Positions 29,908 through 37,865 of a DNA stretch of 64,000 bases are shown here, one piece after another; the stretch's first letter is position 1, and each line of letters begins with the position of its first letter. The DNA lies in the NCBI RefSeq assembly GCF_014396385.1, contig NZ_CP060716.1, forward strand, positions 124,001 through 188,000, given 5' to 3'. The position numbers and the translations under genes were made by a program. The stretch is from Leucobacter denitrificans (lineage in GTDB: Bacteria; Actinomycetota; Actinomycetes; Actinomycetales; Microbacteriaceae). Under the pieces are notes generated by a model, which searched no databases, was not told the origin of the DNA, and saw nothing but the letters and a program-made list of their open reading frames with translations.

Positions 29908-30086
29908 TGTGCCTCCTGTTCAGGGTCATCCACAGGGACAGGTATCTGTTGGTCAATCCAATCAGCCTCGTTCACAAGGGCTGGAGCGGTATCACAGTGC
30001 TCGAACGCTTCGACCGCGACACTTTGGTCTATCGGGGTGAGTTGATCTAACCGATCAGCTTCTGGCACTTCGCGTTTCTCTGTCAT
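29904..30086 (-). CDS. Small acidic protein, unknown
   Basis: 60 residues, rich in Asp and Glu (MTEKREVPEADRLDQLTPID, ending PVPVDDPEQEAQ), no membrane segment or known motif. It is locked between two genes by ATGA overlaps on both sides, which strongly supports translation. I do not recognise it. Its place between an HspR-like regulator and an acetyltransferase, opposite hsp20, suggests a stress-related role at most. Confidence 0.6.
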   Translation of the reverse strand: MTEKREVPEADRLDQLTPIDQSVAVEAFEHCDTAPALVNEADWIDQQIPVPVDDPEQEAQ

Positions 30087-30373
30087 TTGTGGTCCCTCCT
30101 TACGTTTCGTAAACGTTCGTTTTCGTCCTGCAAGTTAAGCACCATGGCGATACCTGCGAGGTTTACCCCGTCCCGCAGCAGCACGATCACCCTGTCAATA
30201 CGATCAAGGTCTCTTTTGCTATACCTGCGCGTACCGCCGGCTGTGCGGGCAGGAGCAACAAGCCCACGGCTTTCGTACATGCGAAGCGTCTGCACACCGA
30301 CACCCAGAAGTTCTGCCGCAACAGAAATCCCGTACACCGGCAGGCTGTACTGCTTGTCGCTCTCACCACTCAC
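30083..30373 (-). CDS. HspR-like MerR-family regulator
   Basis: 96 residues. The N-terminal MerR winged helix YGISVAAELLGVGVQTLRMY, ESRGLVAPARTAGGTRRYSK and the wing RDLDRIDRVIVLLRDGVNLA are typical of HspR, as is the short C-terminal helix without an effector domain. HspR represses heat-shock genes with DnaK as co-repressor; here the divergent target is hsp20 at 30479. A canonical HAIR inverted repeat was not found between them. First gene of the operon with the 60-residue protein and the acetyltransferase. Confidence 0.85.
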   Translation of the reverse strand: MSGESDKQYSLPVYGISVAAELLGVGVQTLRMYESRGLVAPARTAGGTRRYSKRDLDRIDRVIVLLRDGVNLAGIAMVLNLQDENERLRNVRRDHK

Positions 30374-30387
30374 TGTTCTCCACCCAC

Positions 30388-30416
30388 TTGCATCGAGTTA
30401 AATGACATGCTATAAC
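30388..30416 (+). promoter_or_regulatory. Promoter of hsp20 (TTGCAT-N17-TATAAC)
   Basis: A vegetative-type promoter: TTGCAT at 30388-30393, 17 bases, TATAAC at 30411-30416, about 62 bases before the hsp20 ATG. GCAT and ATGC arms inside it (30391, 30407) could be part of an operator, but this is weak. Confidence 0.55.
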
Positions 30417-30478
30417 AAATCTAAATCGGTTGCCATAGATTGTGGGGTGGCCGAGACAACAGATGAAAGGAGAACACC

Positions 30479-30907
30479 ATGTATCTGCGTACTGATCCGT
30501 TCCGTGAGTTTGATCGTCTTACTCAGCGAGTCTTTGGTGGGCAGGGGACGTCCGAACAGCCCACTGTGATGCCGATGGATGCGTGGCGTAAGAACGATAA
30601 CTTTTACGTCGAGTTCGACCTGCCTGGTGTCAAGGAAGAGAGCATCGAGCTTGATGTGGAACGTAATGTTGTCACGATCAAGGCAGAACGACCCGCATTG
30701 GATACCGATATTGAACGACTCGCCTCAGAGCGGCCGCGAGGGTTCTTTACCCGGCAGCTCGTGCTCGGAGACAATCTCGATACGGAACGTATCGAGGCGA
30801 ACCTTGACGGTGGCGTACTGACGCTGGTCATCCCGGTCGCTGAATCCGCGAAGCCCCGCAAGATCGAAGTCGGCAAAGGCGGATCACACAAAGCAATCGC
30901 CTCATAA
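30479..30907 (+). CDS. Hsp20/alpha-crystallin small heat-shock protein
   Basis: ATP-independent holdase chaperone, 142 residues. The alpha-crystallin domain runs from about 28 to 128 ([72 protein letters not shown]). The C-terminal IxI/V anchoring motif is only approximate (RKIEVGKGG). AAAGGAGAA precedes the ATG. It is divergent from an HspR-like regulator and is probably controlled by it. Confidence 0.94.
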   Translation: MYLRTDPFREFDRLTQRVFGGQGTSEQPTVMPMDAWRKNDNFYVEFDLPGVKEESIELDVERNVVTIKAERPALDTDIERLASERPRGFFTRQLVLGDNLDTERIEANLDGGVLTLVIPVAESAKPRKIEVGKGGSHKAIAS

Positions 30908-31425
30908 CCTCACAAGAAAGCGCCCCATGGTGGCACAGTTGAACCGCGCACCTTCCCCGCCCCTGCTTGGGTGGCCTCCACACAGGCAAGGGCGGGCGTG
31001 GGGTTGTGATATCAGGGACATCACAATCGAAACGCACCACCACCAGAGCTTCATGGGTCGGGATTGCCCCAGCCCTCGACGCCCGGTGCGAGAAGTGCTC
31101 CTCCAAAACATCCAGATCATTACCTTGGCTGTCATGAGAGCACTGTCCCTGCGCATCTACGATGCCGGTGCCGGTGCCGATGAAGCTTACGAAGCACTAC
31201 ACAGTCGGGTGCGCGCGAGCAACAGGTTCTAGCACTCGAAACACTTGTATGGCGTTTTGGGAGATCTGCTTGGCGATGTGCGATCACAGCGGCAGAAACT
31301 GGACCAGCTCGCAACGGCTCACGCATCCAACCGGTCACTGGCATTCGATAACGGCTGGCCGAATTGCCTGGCAAACCACGCCTTGCAACATAACCCTTGA
31401 GCGGGGCGGCAGAGCTGATCAATAA
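30908..31425 (+). other. Stretch with degenerate coding-like sequence
   Basis: No intact gene. A plus-strand frame from about 31134 reads MRALSLRIYDAGAGADEAYE, ALHSRVRASNRF and stops at 31232. In another frame LYGVLGDLLGDVRSQRQKLD and QLATAHASNRSLAFDNGWPN run from about 31247 to a stop near 31400. This looks like one short helical protein broken by a frameshift. Family not recognised. Confidence 0.3.
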
Positions 31426-31484
31426 GGGAGAGGTTCAAACCGAATCAAGCGCACTTACTCTTGTTCAAGGTTTGAACCTCTCCC
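31426..31484 (+). terminator. 16-bp perfect stem-loop before HTH cassette copy 3
   Basis: GGGAGAGGTTCAAACC at 31426-31441 pairs perfectly with 31469-31484 around a 27-base loop and is followed by ATTTCC. Six bases later the invariant GGGTCCCTGCGTAGA of cassette copy 3 begins at 31491. Confidence 0.7.
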
Positions 31485-31490
31485 ATTTCC

Positions 31491-31934
31491 GGGTCCCTGC
31501 GTAGACAGTTCTCAAACCCCAGCCCGAAGCTGAAATCCTTGATTTCCTGCTGGAAGCGAGGGATGTACCGTGTGTCCCAGCGGGTCGTTAACGACCCAAT
31601 TCAAGACGTGCGAGGGCCCTGTGTCAGGAGGAATGAGAAACCTCAAACCTTCCTCACCTCTGCCGAAGTAGACCGCCTGGTCGATGACTACCTCGCTGGT
31701 CTTAGCGTCGGATATCTTGCACAGAAATATGGGGTGCATCGTGCGACAGTCTCGAAGCACCTCACCCGAAACAACGTTGGTCGTCGCCAACGCGGACTCA
31801 CAATTGACGAAATCGCTGAAGCCGTGAAGCTTCACGGAGGCGGCATCTCTATGCGCGCAATCGCACTCACGCTTGGAGTCGACCGAAAGCAGGTGCGGGC
31901 ATCGCTCGTCGCCGCGGGCGCATTGTCTACTTAG
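31491..31934 (+). CDS. HTH cassette copy 3 (double helix-turn-helix protein)
   Basis: Third copy of the cassette, full length. GSLRRQFSNPSPKLKSLIS opens the frame at the invariant 15-mer. RRNEKPQTFLTSAEVDRLVD and the two HTH units (VGYLAQKYGVHRATVSKHL, MRAIALTLGVDRKQVRASL) match copy 2. Many differences from copy 2 are silent or conservative with no indels, so the coding sense has been maintained. TTG at 31539 is the candidate start; no ribosome site is visible. The sequence after the stop differs from that after copy 2. Confidence 0.65.
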   Translation, partial: GSLRRQFSNPSPKLKSLISCWKRGMYRVSQRVVNDPIQDVRGPCVRRNEKPQTFLTSAEVDRLVDDYLAGLSVGYLAQKYGVHRATVSKHLTRNNVGRRQRGLTIDEIAEAVKLHGGGISMRAIALTLGVDRKQVRASLVAAGALST

Positions 31935-32169
31935 TGCTGAGACTTCACCGCTCAAGCATTTGTCTGTGGGGCAATAGGCGATCGCGTATCGGCGGTTCTC
32001 GAAGTATCACGCTCGGGAGTGCAGAGTCACATTTCGACAAAGTTATCTTGGCGCATGTTGCACTAAGAGCCCCCGCCTGCCGGGGAACGAGTCGTGTAGC
32101 CATCTCGGACAGTCACACGCATGCTGAAGTTCAGCGAGGGGAAGTAGGAGCTGTGGCTACCAGTGGTTC
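31935..32169. other. Gene-free stretch after HTH cassette copy 3
   Basis: No gene seen. The bases after the cassette stop share nothing with those after copy 2, so a common right end of the element is not visible here. Confidence 0.3.
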
Positions 32170-32517
32170 CTACCAGAAAACAGCAAGCCCGACGTTGATC
32201 AGGGCCAGGCCGCCCACCGCGTGCGCGATCCCGGTGGGAACGGTTTGACCGCGCTTCACCTTCCGCCGACCAATCCAGGCCGCCACGAGGATCACGATAA
32301 GCAACACCAGTTTCACCGTGATTTTGATGTGATTGACGTCGGTATCGCCCATCGACGCCAGACCCACAAGCAACACGCCGGTAATGAGCTGCACCCATGC
32401 ACCGATGAACTGAAAGAGACCCACGGATGGTTTCTTGAACGTTGCGAGCCACCCTCCGACGAGCGCGGCTGCTCCGAGGATGTGAAAAAAGACCAGGGTG
32501 GCGTGAAGAAGATCCAT
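32170..32517 (-). CDS. Small four-helix membrane protein, unknown
   Basis: 115 residues with four hydrophobic segments (about 3-24, 33-54, 64-83, 94-113) and a basic loop GRRKVKRGQTVPTG before the last. FFHILGAAALVGGWLATF and GAWVQLITGVLLVGL recall a family of small actinobacterial membrane proteins of unknown function. It is divergent from the ABC permease gene. I cannot assign a role. Confidence 0.65.
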   Translation of the reverse strand: MDLLHATLVFFHILGAAALVGGWLATFKKPSVGLFQFIGAWVQLITGVLLVGLASMGDTDVNHIKITVKLVLLIVILVAAWIGRRKVKRGQTVPTGIAHAVGGLALINVGLAVFW

Positions 32518-32665
32518 ACCGATCAGCTTATGGTGGTCGATCTGTCGTTGCCGCCATCTGCCCCATAAGGGGCGGGGATTCTCGGTGACCTTTCAGGTTT
32601 ATCGACATAGTGTTGACATGTTTTCGACCCTGTGTCGGCAAGATGAAACGATCCGGAAGGAAGTC

Positions 32666-33808
32666 ATGTTTCTTGCAATCCGCGAACTGAAGTTTGCGCG
32701 AGGACGGTTTGGGCTGATGGGTGCTGTTGTGTCACTCATCGCCATCCTGATGGTGCTGCTGTCTGGTCTGTCCTCGGGCCTGGTCAACGATGGTGTCTCA
32801 GGCCTGAAGTCGCTGCCAGTCACGGCGTTTGCTTTCGACGAGGGCACGAAGACCGACAATGCGTTTTCTCGCTCGGTGGTAGACGTTGAACAGGTTGACG
32901 CGTGGAAGTCACAGCCAGGTGTCAAGCATGCTGACCCCGTCGGCGCTGGGATGACAAACGCCACCACCGACAATGGCACGCAGATTGACCTGTCGCTCTT
33001 CGGCATCGAACCCGACTCCTTCCTCAACCCAGCGGTCTCTGAGGGCGAGCAGCTCTCTGGCCTCGCTGGAATCGTCGTATCTGAGACCGCGAAAGGTGAC
33101 GGACTCGAACTCGGCACAATCATCACCCTCGATCGCCTCGACACCGAACTCGAGGTCATCGGCTTCACCGAGGGCCAGGCGACGTTCGGGCACGTCGACA
33201 TGGCGTACCTCAACCTCGATACGTGGAGATTGATTGCATCGGGTGCGGCGCAGCCTGGTACCCCTTCTCAGGCGCAAGTCGACGCGCTCGACTTCGATGT
33301 CGCGAGCGTGGTGGCACTGCAGGCCGACGACGGCGAGGAGATCGACGTGCTTGCTGGTGATCTAGCGGCTGGCACAACAACGGTCGATCTGAAGGAGTCC
33401 TTTAACTCGTCGCCGGGGTACGAGGCAGAGACCCTCACTCTCAGCATGATCCAGGTGTTTCTCTACGGGATCTGTGCACTGGTCGTAGGCGCATTCTTCA
33501 CGGTGTGGACCATTCAGCGTCAGCACGAGCTGGCAGTGCTCCGCGCTGTCGGTGCCTCGGGCCGGTACCTGCTCCGTGACTCGTTGACGCAGGCGGCAAT
33601 CCTACTTCTCGGCTTTACAGCGCTCGGCGTGGCGGCCGGTGTGGCTCTCGGTTCAGCTATGCCTGATGGGATGCCATTCGCGCTTGAAGCAGAGCCTATT
33701 CTCACCTCTTCAATCATCACTATTGTTCTGGGTCTTGTAGGTGCCGCTGTCGCGGTGCTTCGCATCATCCGCATCGACCCAAATACTGCCCTGGGAGGTC
33801 AGCGATAA
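32666..33808 (+). CDS. ABC transporter permease, FtsX/MacB type
   Basis: Membrane subunit of an exporter-type ABC system, about 380 residues. The first helix is at residues 16-38, followed by an extracytoplasmic domain of about 220 residues, then three C-terminal helices (MIQVFLYGICALVVGAFFTV, ILLLGFTALGVAAGVALG, SIITIVLGLVGAAVAVLRII), the FtsX layout. The ATG at 32666 has GGAAGG five bases upstream; the frame further upstream looks non-coding. Its stop overlaps the ATPase start (TAATG). A TTGACA at 32613 may be the -35. The substrate is unknown; a TetR regulator follows. Confidence 0.88.
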   Translation: MFLAIRELKFARGRFGLMGAVVSLIAILMVLLSGLSSGLVNDGVSGLKSLPVTAFAFDEGTKTDNAFSRSVVDVEQVDAWKSQPGVKHADPVGAGMTNATTDNGTQIDLSLFGIEPDSFLNPAVSEGEQLSGLAGIVVSETAKGDGLELGTIITLDRLDTELEVIGFTEGQATFGHVDMAYLNLDTWRLIASGAAQPGTPSQAQVDALDFDVASVVALQADDGEEIDVLAGDLAAGTTTVDLKESFNSSPGYEAETLTLSMIQVFLYGICALVVGAFFTVWTIQRQHELAVLRAVGASGRYLLRDSLTQAAILLLGFTALGVAAGVALGSAMPDGMPFALEAEPILTSSIITIVLGLVGAAVAVLRIIRIDPNTALGGQR

Positions 33809-34527
33809 TGGCGACAGAACACGCAATCAAGTCAGCACTTTCACTGCGCAGCGTCACGGTCGAACTGGGAGACGGTGACAGCAAAGTGCGCCCCCTCGAC
33901 CACGTCGACTTCGAAGTTGCCAGCGGCGAGTTCGTTGGTGTCGTCGGCCCATCAGGCGCTGGGAAATCCTCTTTGCTCGCAGTCGCCGGAGCACTCCTGC
34001 AGGCAGACTCGGGAACTGTCGAAGTGTTGGGGCAAGACCTGTCGAAGATCGGTCGCTCTCAGGGGAAACTCGCAAAGTTCCGGCTCCGTAATATCGGCTT
34101 CGTCTTCCAATCAGGAAACCTCATCCCGGCGCTGAATTCTGCGGATCAGCTGCGCCTAGTAAACAAACTTTCTGGAGGCCCTACCTCGTTCGACCCGCTA
34201 CCACTCCTCGACGCAGTCGGCATGGCACACAAAGCGAAGAACCTTCCCGGGCAGCTATCCGGCGGAGAACGCCAGCGTGTGGGAATCGCACGCGCATTTG
34301 TCACGAACCCAGGCCTGCTGCTCGTTGACGAGCCGACGTCGGCACTTGATCGTTCACGTAGTCAGCAGATTGTGGCGCTCCTTGCTGAGCAGAGCCACGA
34401 ACGAGGGGTTGCGACCATTATGGTGACGCATGATCATGACGTGATTGGTCACTGTGACCGCGTGGTAGAGATGGTCGACGGACGCCTAAGCGCGTTTGAA
34501 ACGAATGTGGCTGCGAGCGCCCACTAA
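33808..34527 (+). CDS. ABC transporter ATP-binding protein (LolD/MacB type)
   Basis: 239 residues. Walker A GPSGAGKSSLLA, Q-loop FVFQSGNLIPALN, signature LSGGERQRVGIARA, Walker B LLLVDEPTSALD and the switch histidine in VTHDHDVIG are all intact. It pairs with the FtsX-type permease by a one-base overlap, so together they form a half-size or MacB-like efflux or lipoprotein transporter. Confidence 0.93.
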   Translation: MATEHAIKSALSLRSVTVELGDGDSKVRPLDHVDFEVASGEFVGVVGPSGAGKSSLLAVAGALLQADSGTVEVLGQDLSKIGRSQGKLAKFRLRNIGFVFQSGNLIPALNSADQLRLVNKLSGGPTSFDPLPLLDAVGMAHKAKNLPGQLSGGERQRVGIARAFVTNPGLLLVDEPTSALDRSRSQQIVALLAEQSHERGVATIMVTHDHDVIGHCDRVVEMVDGRLSAFETNVAASAH

Positions 34528-34546
34528 CCCTATCTCCAGAAACCGA

Positions 34547-34570
34547 GGTGTATGTTCAAGGACAGACACC
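34547..34570 (+). promoter_or_regulatory. 24-bp palindrome, candidate TetR operator
   Basis: GGTGTATGT-N6-ACAGACACC: nine-base arms with one mismatch, between the ATPase stop and the start of the TetR gene. Probably the autoregulatory site of the TetR protein at 34597. Confidence 0.5.
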
Positions 34571-34596
34571 ATGTGTGGAAAGAGGAGGCGATCGCA

Positions 34597-35268
34597 GTGC
34601 CCAAAATTAGTGCAGCCACGATCGTGCAACACCGCGCTCAACAAGAGCGCCTCATTCTTGATGCAGCGCACGCGATTCTCGAAGAAACTGGCGATGTCAC
34701 AAGCATGCGGGAAGTTGCTGAGCGAGCGGGTCTCGCGAGATCTAGTGTCTACCACTACTTCGGTTCCCGTGAGGCGCTCCTCAACGCGCTCGTACAAGAT
34801 GTGTTCCCGAAGTGGACCGAGCGTGTCACGAACGCGATGGCCGCCGAGCCCGAACCCAGCGGACGAATCATTGCCTATGCGCTGGCCAACGTGCAGCTCG
34901 TCGAGGAAGGGGCGCACGCCGTCGGCTCCGCACTCGCCGCCCTCTCACCCGGCGAAGCTCTCAACGAACAAGCCACACAGATGCATCGTGCAATACAAGA
35001 GCCATTGATTGAGACCCTTACCGAACTCGGCGTACAAAACCCTGAGGGGCTCGGTGAGCTTATCAACTCGGTAATACACGCCTCCACACGATTGTTGGAG
35101 TCGGGGCAGCAACCTGAGCAAGTGTATGCCGGGCTTACCGCAGTTATCGGGCCGATGGCACGCGAGATGCAATCGCAGAAGGTCCAGGAGATCAAGGGCG
35201 CCCAGGCTGCCGAGGTGGCTCTGGATTGGGCTTATAGGCCAGAACGTGTGGATGGGAACCCGATCTAG
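34597..35268 (+). CDS. TetR-family regulator with its C-terminus replaced by an IS end
   Basis: The HTH domain (ILEETGDVTSMREVAERAGL, ARSSVYHYFGSREALLNAL) is complete. The GTG at 34597 is preceded by AGGAGG at eight bases and is preferred over the ATG at 34552. From base 35228 on, the sequence is the left terminal repeat of the IS256/IS1249-like element, so the last 13 codons (from about WAYRPERVDGNPI) are not native. The ligand domain is nearly full length, so the protein may still work. It probably controls the ABC transporter upstream. Confidence 0.85.
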   Translation: MPKISAATIVQHRAQQERLILDAAHAILEETGDVTSMREVAERAGLARSSVYHYFGSREALLNALVQDVFPKWTERVTNAMAAEPEPSGRIIAYALANVQLVEEGAHAVGSALAALSPGEALNEQATQMHRAIQEPLIETLTELGVQNPEGLGELINSVIHASTRLLESGQQPEQVYAGLTAVIGPMAREMQSQKVQEIKGAQAAEVALDWAYRPERVDGNPI

Positions 35269-36519
35269 CCGCGGAATCACGCAGTAAAACCGGGATCGTC
35301 ATGCTCCGGCACGCTTAACTGTGCCGAACCCTTCGAATACGACCCGTTGCCTGCTATGCGAGACCCAACTCGTCAAGAACGGACGAACCGCCGCAGGTAC
35401 CCAGCGCTGGAAATGCCCGCAGTGCGGCGCTTCGAGCAGCCGTAAGCGCGATGACGTGACCCGCAAAGCCCAGCTCAACCAATTCCTCGACTGGCTCCTC
35501 GGAAAACATCGTCAATCCGAGATCGATGGCAACCAGACCGGTCGATCATTTCGCCGCCGAACCGCATGGTGCTGGGAACTGCGCCCCCGCATTCCCGCGA
35601 CTGGAGAGATTCATGACGTGGTCCAGGTCGACGGCTTCAACCTCCGTTCTGGGTGGTGTGTCCTCACTGCGAGATTGCGCGGCAAAGTCATTGCCTACCA
35701 GTGGTGCGCACGCGAGTCCCAGGCTGCTTGGGGTGCACTCTTTCAGCGACTGCCCGCCCCGACCGTGGTGGTGTGCGACGGCGGCCCCGGCATGCACGCA
35801 GCACTCAAAGAGCAGTGGCCCAATACCCGGGTGCAACGCTGCCTTGTTCACCTGCAACGCAACGTCCGCAAATATGTCACCACCAGATCGAAAACCATTG
35901 CAGGCAAGGCGTTATGGGGGCTCGCGCTGAAACTCACCCGAGTGAAGACCCCCGATGATGCAGAGGAGTGGATGCGGCTCCTCCTTGGCTGGGAGGCCGA
36001 GTCTCTGCACCTCACGAAAGAACGCACCTACCGGAAGCACGCCGACGAGGTGCCGTCGTGGGCCAGGCCCGGACAGACCTGGTGGTACACACATCAGCGG
36101 CTCCGCTCCGGGCACCAAGTACTACGCCGAGTGATCCGAGCTGGGCACCTCTTCACGTTCCTCGACCCGCGACTGGCCACACTGCAGGTACCGTCATCGA
36201 CGAAGGGATCGAGGGCGGCACCAACGCGCAGATGCGGCTCTTACTCCTCCATCACCACGGCATGCCCGAGACGCATCAACGGCGTGCGATCGAGTGGTGG
36301 CTCTACCTCCACTCAGAACACCCAGACCCGGGAAGAGTGGCCACTGATCAGCAGCGGCAACCATCGAGACCTCTCCGCCCACAACAACGCGAACCGGATC
36401 CCGGGCCCATGCTCTACGACACCGCGCTCAGCGCCGACGAAGGACTCTGGCTCCGTCAAGGATGGGCCGGCCGAGGGTGACACGCCCAACGCTATCCACA
36501 CGTTCTGGCCTATACCCCC
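35228..36519 (+). mobile_element. IS256-family (IS1249-like) insertion sequence, 1292 bp, inactive
   Basis: Terminal inverted repeats of 26 bases (35228-35253 and 36494-36519) match except at two positions and begin GGG; the shared core starts TATAGGCCAG and ends GTGTGGAT. Between them lies one transposase gene, frameshifted near 36185. No target duplication is visible: the eight flanking bases differ. The left flank is a TetR gene and the right flank is the tail of an IS481-type transposase, so the flanks come from different places. Confidence 0.85.
35321..36480 (+). pseudogene. IS1249-like transposase, frameshifted
   Basis: N-terminal zinc finger (CLLCETQLVKNG, WKCPQCGASSSRKRDD), then the RNase-H-like core (DDE) with IHDVVQVDGFNLRSGWCVLT, VVVCDGGPGMHAAL and RVQRCLVHLQRNVRKY. 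PSWARPGQTWWYTHQRLRS is IS1249-like. After LFTFLDPRLA the frame is lost. The correct continuation, AGTVIDEGIEGGTNAQMRLL, HHHGMPETHQRRAIEWWLYL and HSEHPDPG, lies in another frame up to 36480. The last catalytic glutamate is therefore separated from the first two aspartates. Dead unless frameshifting rescues it. Confidence 0.88.
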
Positions 36520-36521
36520 AG

Positions 36522-36587
36522 ACTGGCGAGGTCATCGCGGAATACACCATCGACCCACGTAAGGATTACCAGCGAGCGAAACGTTGA
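36522..36587 (+). pseudogene. IS481-type transposase C-terminal tail
   Basis: Reads TGEVIAEYTIDPRKDYQRAK followed by Arg and a stop, the typical last beta-strand and tail of IS481-group transposases. It is squeezed between the right repeat of the IS1249-like element and the left repeat of the IS3 element. The rest of the IS481 copy is missing. Confidence 0.6.
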
Positions 36588-36621
36588 GGGTCTGCTGAAG
36601 CTTTACTTGACTCGGGTTTCT

Positions 36622-37503
36622 TTACGCCGCGAGTGCGACGCTGCTTACATTAACAACTTCAAACTCGACCGGGGTCAACTTCCCTAACCCACGCTGGCGA
36701 CGCTTGCGATGATATTTCCCCTCAATCCACGCCACGATCGCGAGACGAAGCTCCAGTCTCGTTTCCCACACCTTCCGGTCGAGCACATTTTTCTGCAGGA
36801 GCGAGAAGAAACTTTCCATCGCCGCGTTGTCGCCCGCCGCCCCGACACGCCCCATCGACCCCTGCAACTGGTGCCTGGTGAGCGCGTGTTGGAAGCTCTG
36901 CGAACGAAATTGACCGCCCCTGTCCGAATGCACAATCGTGCCTTGGGGATACCCGCGCTGCTCGACCGCGTTCTCTAACGCAGTCACAGCAAGGGCCGCT
37001 TGCATTCGGTCACCGATCGAGTAGCCCACGATCCGGTTCGACCACACGTCTTTCACCGCGCAGAGATAGAGTCTGCCTTCTTTCGTCCACTGCTCCGTAA
37101 TATCCGTAAGCCACAACAAGTTCGGCTGCTCCGCGGTGAACTCACGCTCGACCAGATCGTCACCCACCGGCGCGCCAGCACGGGCGTTACGGGCCTTGCG
37201 TTTCGTGATTACCGAACGGATGCCGGCGACATGGCACAGCCGCCACACACGCCGTTCTGACACTTCGTAGCCCAGATCGAGGAGCTCGTCGGCGAGGAAA
37301 CGGTACCCGAACTCGGGGTCTTCCGCATGAATCTCGCGTAACACCTCGATGAGATGTTGCTCCTCGAGTTCACGCTTGGAATGGGGCCGTTTCACCCACT
37401 GGTAGTACGCCTGTTTCGTAAATCCCAGCACCCTGCACGCCACCGCGACAGGCACCCTGATCGGGGCACCTACTGCAGCCATCTCTCGGACGAGCGGGAA
37501 CAC
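36622..37503 (-). CDS. IS3-family transposase OrfB (DDE integrase)
   Basis: 293 residues. Helix-turn-helix_21-type N-terminus (CRVLGFTKQAYYQWVKRP, IHAEDPEFGYRFLADELLD), then the integrase core with D in LLWLTDITEQW, D in IVHSDRGGQFRS and E in AAMESFFSLLQKN. The GTG at 37503 overlaps the TAG of orfA by one base. Just before it AAAATAG would allow a -1 shift, giving the OrfAB fusion that is the active transposase in this family. Confidence 0.92.
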   Translation of the reverse strand: MFPLVREMAAVGAPIRVPVAVACRVLGFTKQAYYQWVKRPHSKRELEEQHLIEVLREIHAEDPEFGYRFLADELLDLGYEVSERRVWRLCHVAGIRSVITKRKARNARAGAPVGDDLVEREFTAEQPNLLWLTDITEQWTKEGRLYLCAVKDVWSNRIVGYSIGDRMQAALAVTALENAVEQRGYPQGTIVHSDRGGQFRSQSFQHALTRHQLQGSMGRVGAAGDNAAMESFFSLLQKNVLDRKVWETRLELRLAIVAWIEGKYHRKRRQRGLGKLTPVEFEVVNVSSVALAA

Positions 37504-37796
37504 TATTTTGGGGGCGTGATATGAATCTGCGACAGATACGCGGCCGCCCGACGCAACACCTCGTTCTCTTGTTCCAGGAGGCGGTTACGTTTGATCAGTT
37601 CACGAATCTGAGCATCTTCCTCTCGCGTCACTTCGGCCGCGAGGGGCAGGCCACGATCAGCTCGGTCGGCATCGGTCACCCATTTTGAGAGCGCTGATTT
37701 CGAGATTCCGAGGTCTTTGCAGATCTGTGACTGGGTCGCGCCTTGTCTGACGAGCGCGACGGCGTCTTTTCTGAACTCTTCCGAGTATTTAGCCAT
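37503..37796 (-). CDS. IS3-family transposase OrfA (HTH)
   Basis: 97 residues from the ATG at 37796: MAKYSEEFRKDAVALVRQGA, then TQSQICKDLGISKSALSKWV (HTH) and a leucine-zipper-like coil RELIKRNRLLEQENEVLRRA. Ends with PPK at a CCCCCAAAATAG sequence that may serve as the -1 frameshift site into orfB. Confidence 0.92.
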   Translation of the reverse strand: MAKYSEEFRKDAVALVRQGATQSQICKDLGISKSALSKWVTDADRADRGLPLAAEVTREEDAQIRELIKRNRLLEQENEVLRRAAAYLSQIHITPPK

Positions 37797-37865
37797 GATC
37801 CATATCCTCCCAGCCAGTCCCTCAGAACTGGCGGACAAGAGTCAATCAAAGCTTCAGCAGACCCT

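Larger units (their letters stand above)
36587..37865 (-). mobile_element. IS3-family insertion sequence, intact
   Basis: 27-base terminal inverted repeats (36587-36613, 37839-37865) differ at two adjacent positions; they begin AGGGTCTGCTGAAGCTTT. Inside are orfA and orfB in the usual overlapping arrangement. It is 1279 bp. Flanking bases (GTTG, ACAC) do not form a target duplication, as expected if flanks were rearranged. It splits an IS481 tail from an older IS3 tail. Confidence 0.88.

Noticed and set aside
30374..30478. HAIR inverted repeat (HspR site) between the HspR-like gene and hsp20
   Set aside because: No CTTGAGT-N7-ACTCAAG or close match found; only a weak ACTTG...CGAGT half-match.
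35220..36527. 8-bp target duplication around the IS1249-like element
   Set aside because: Left flank TCTGGATT and right flank AGACTGGC do not match.
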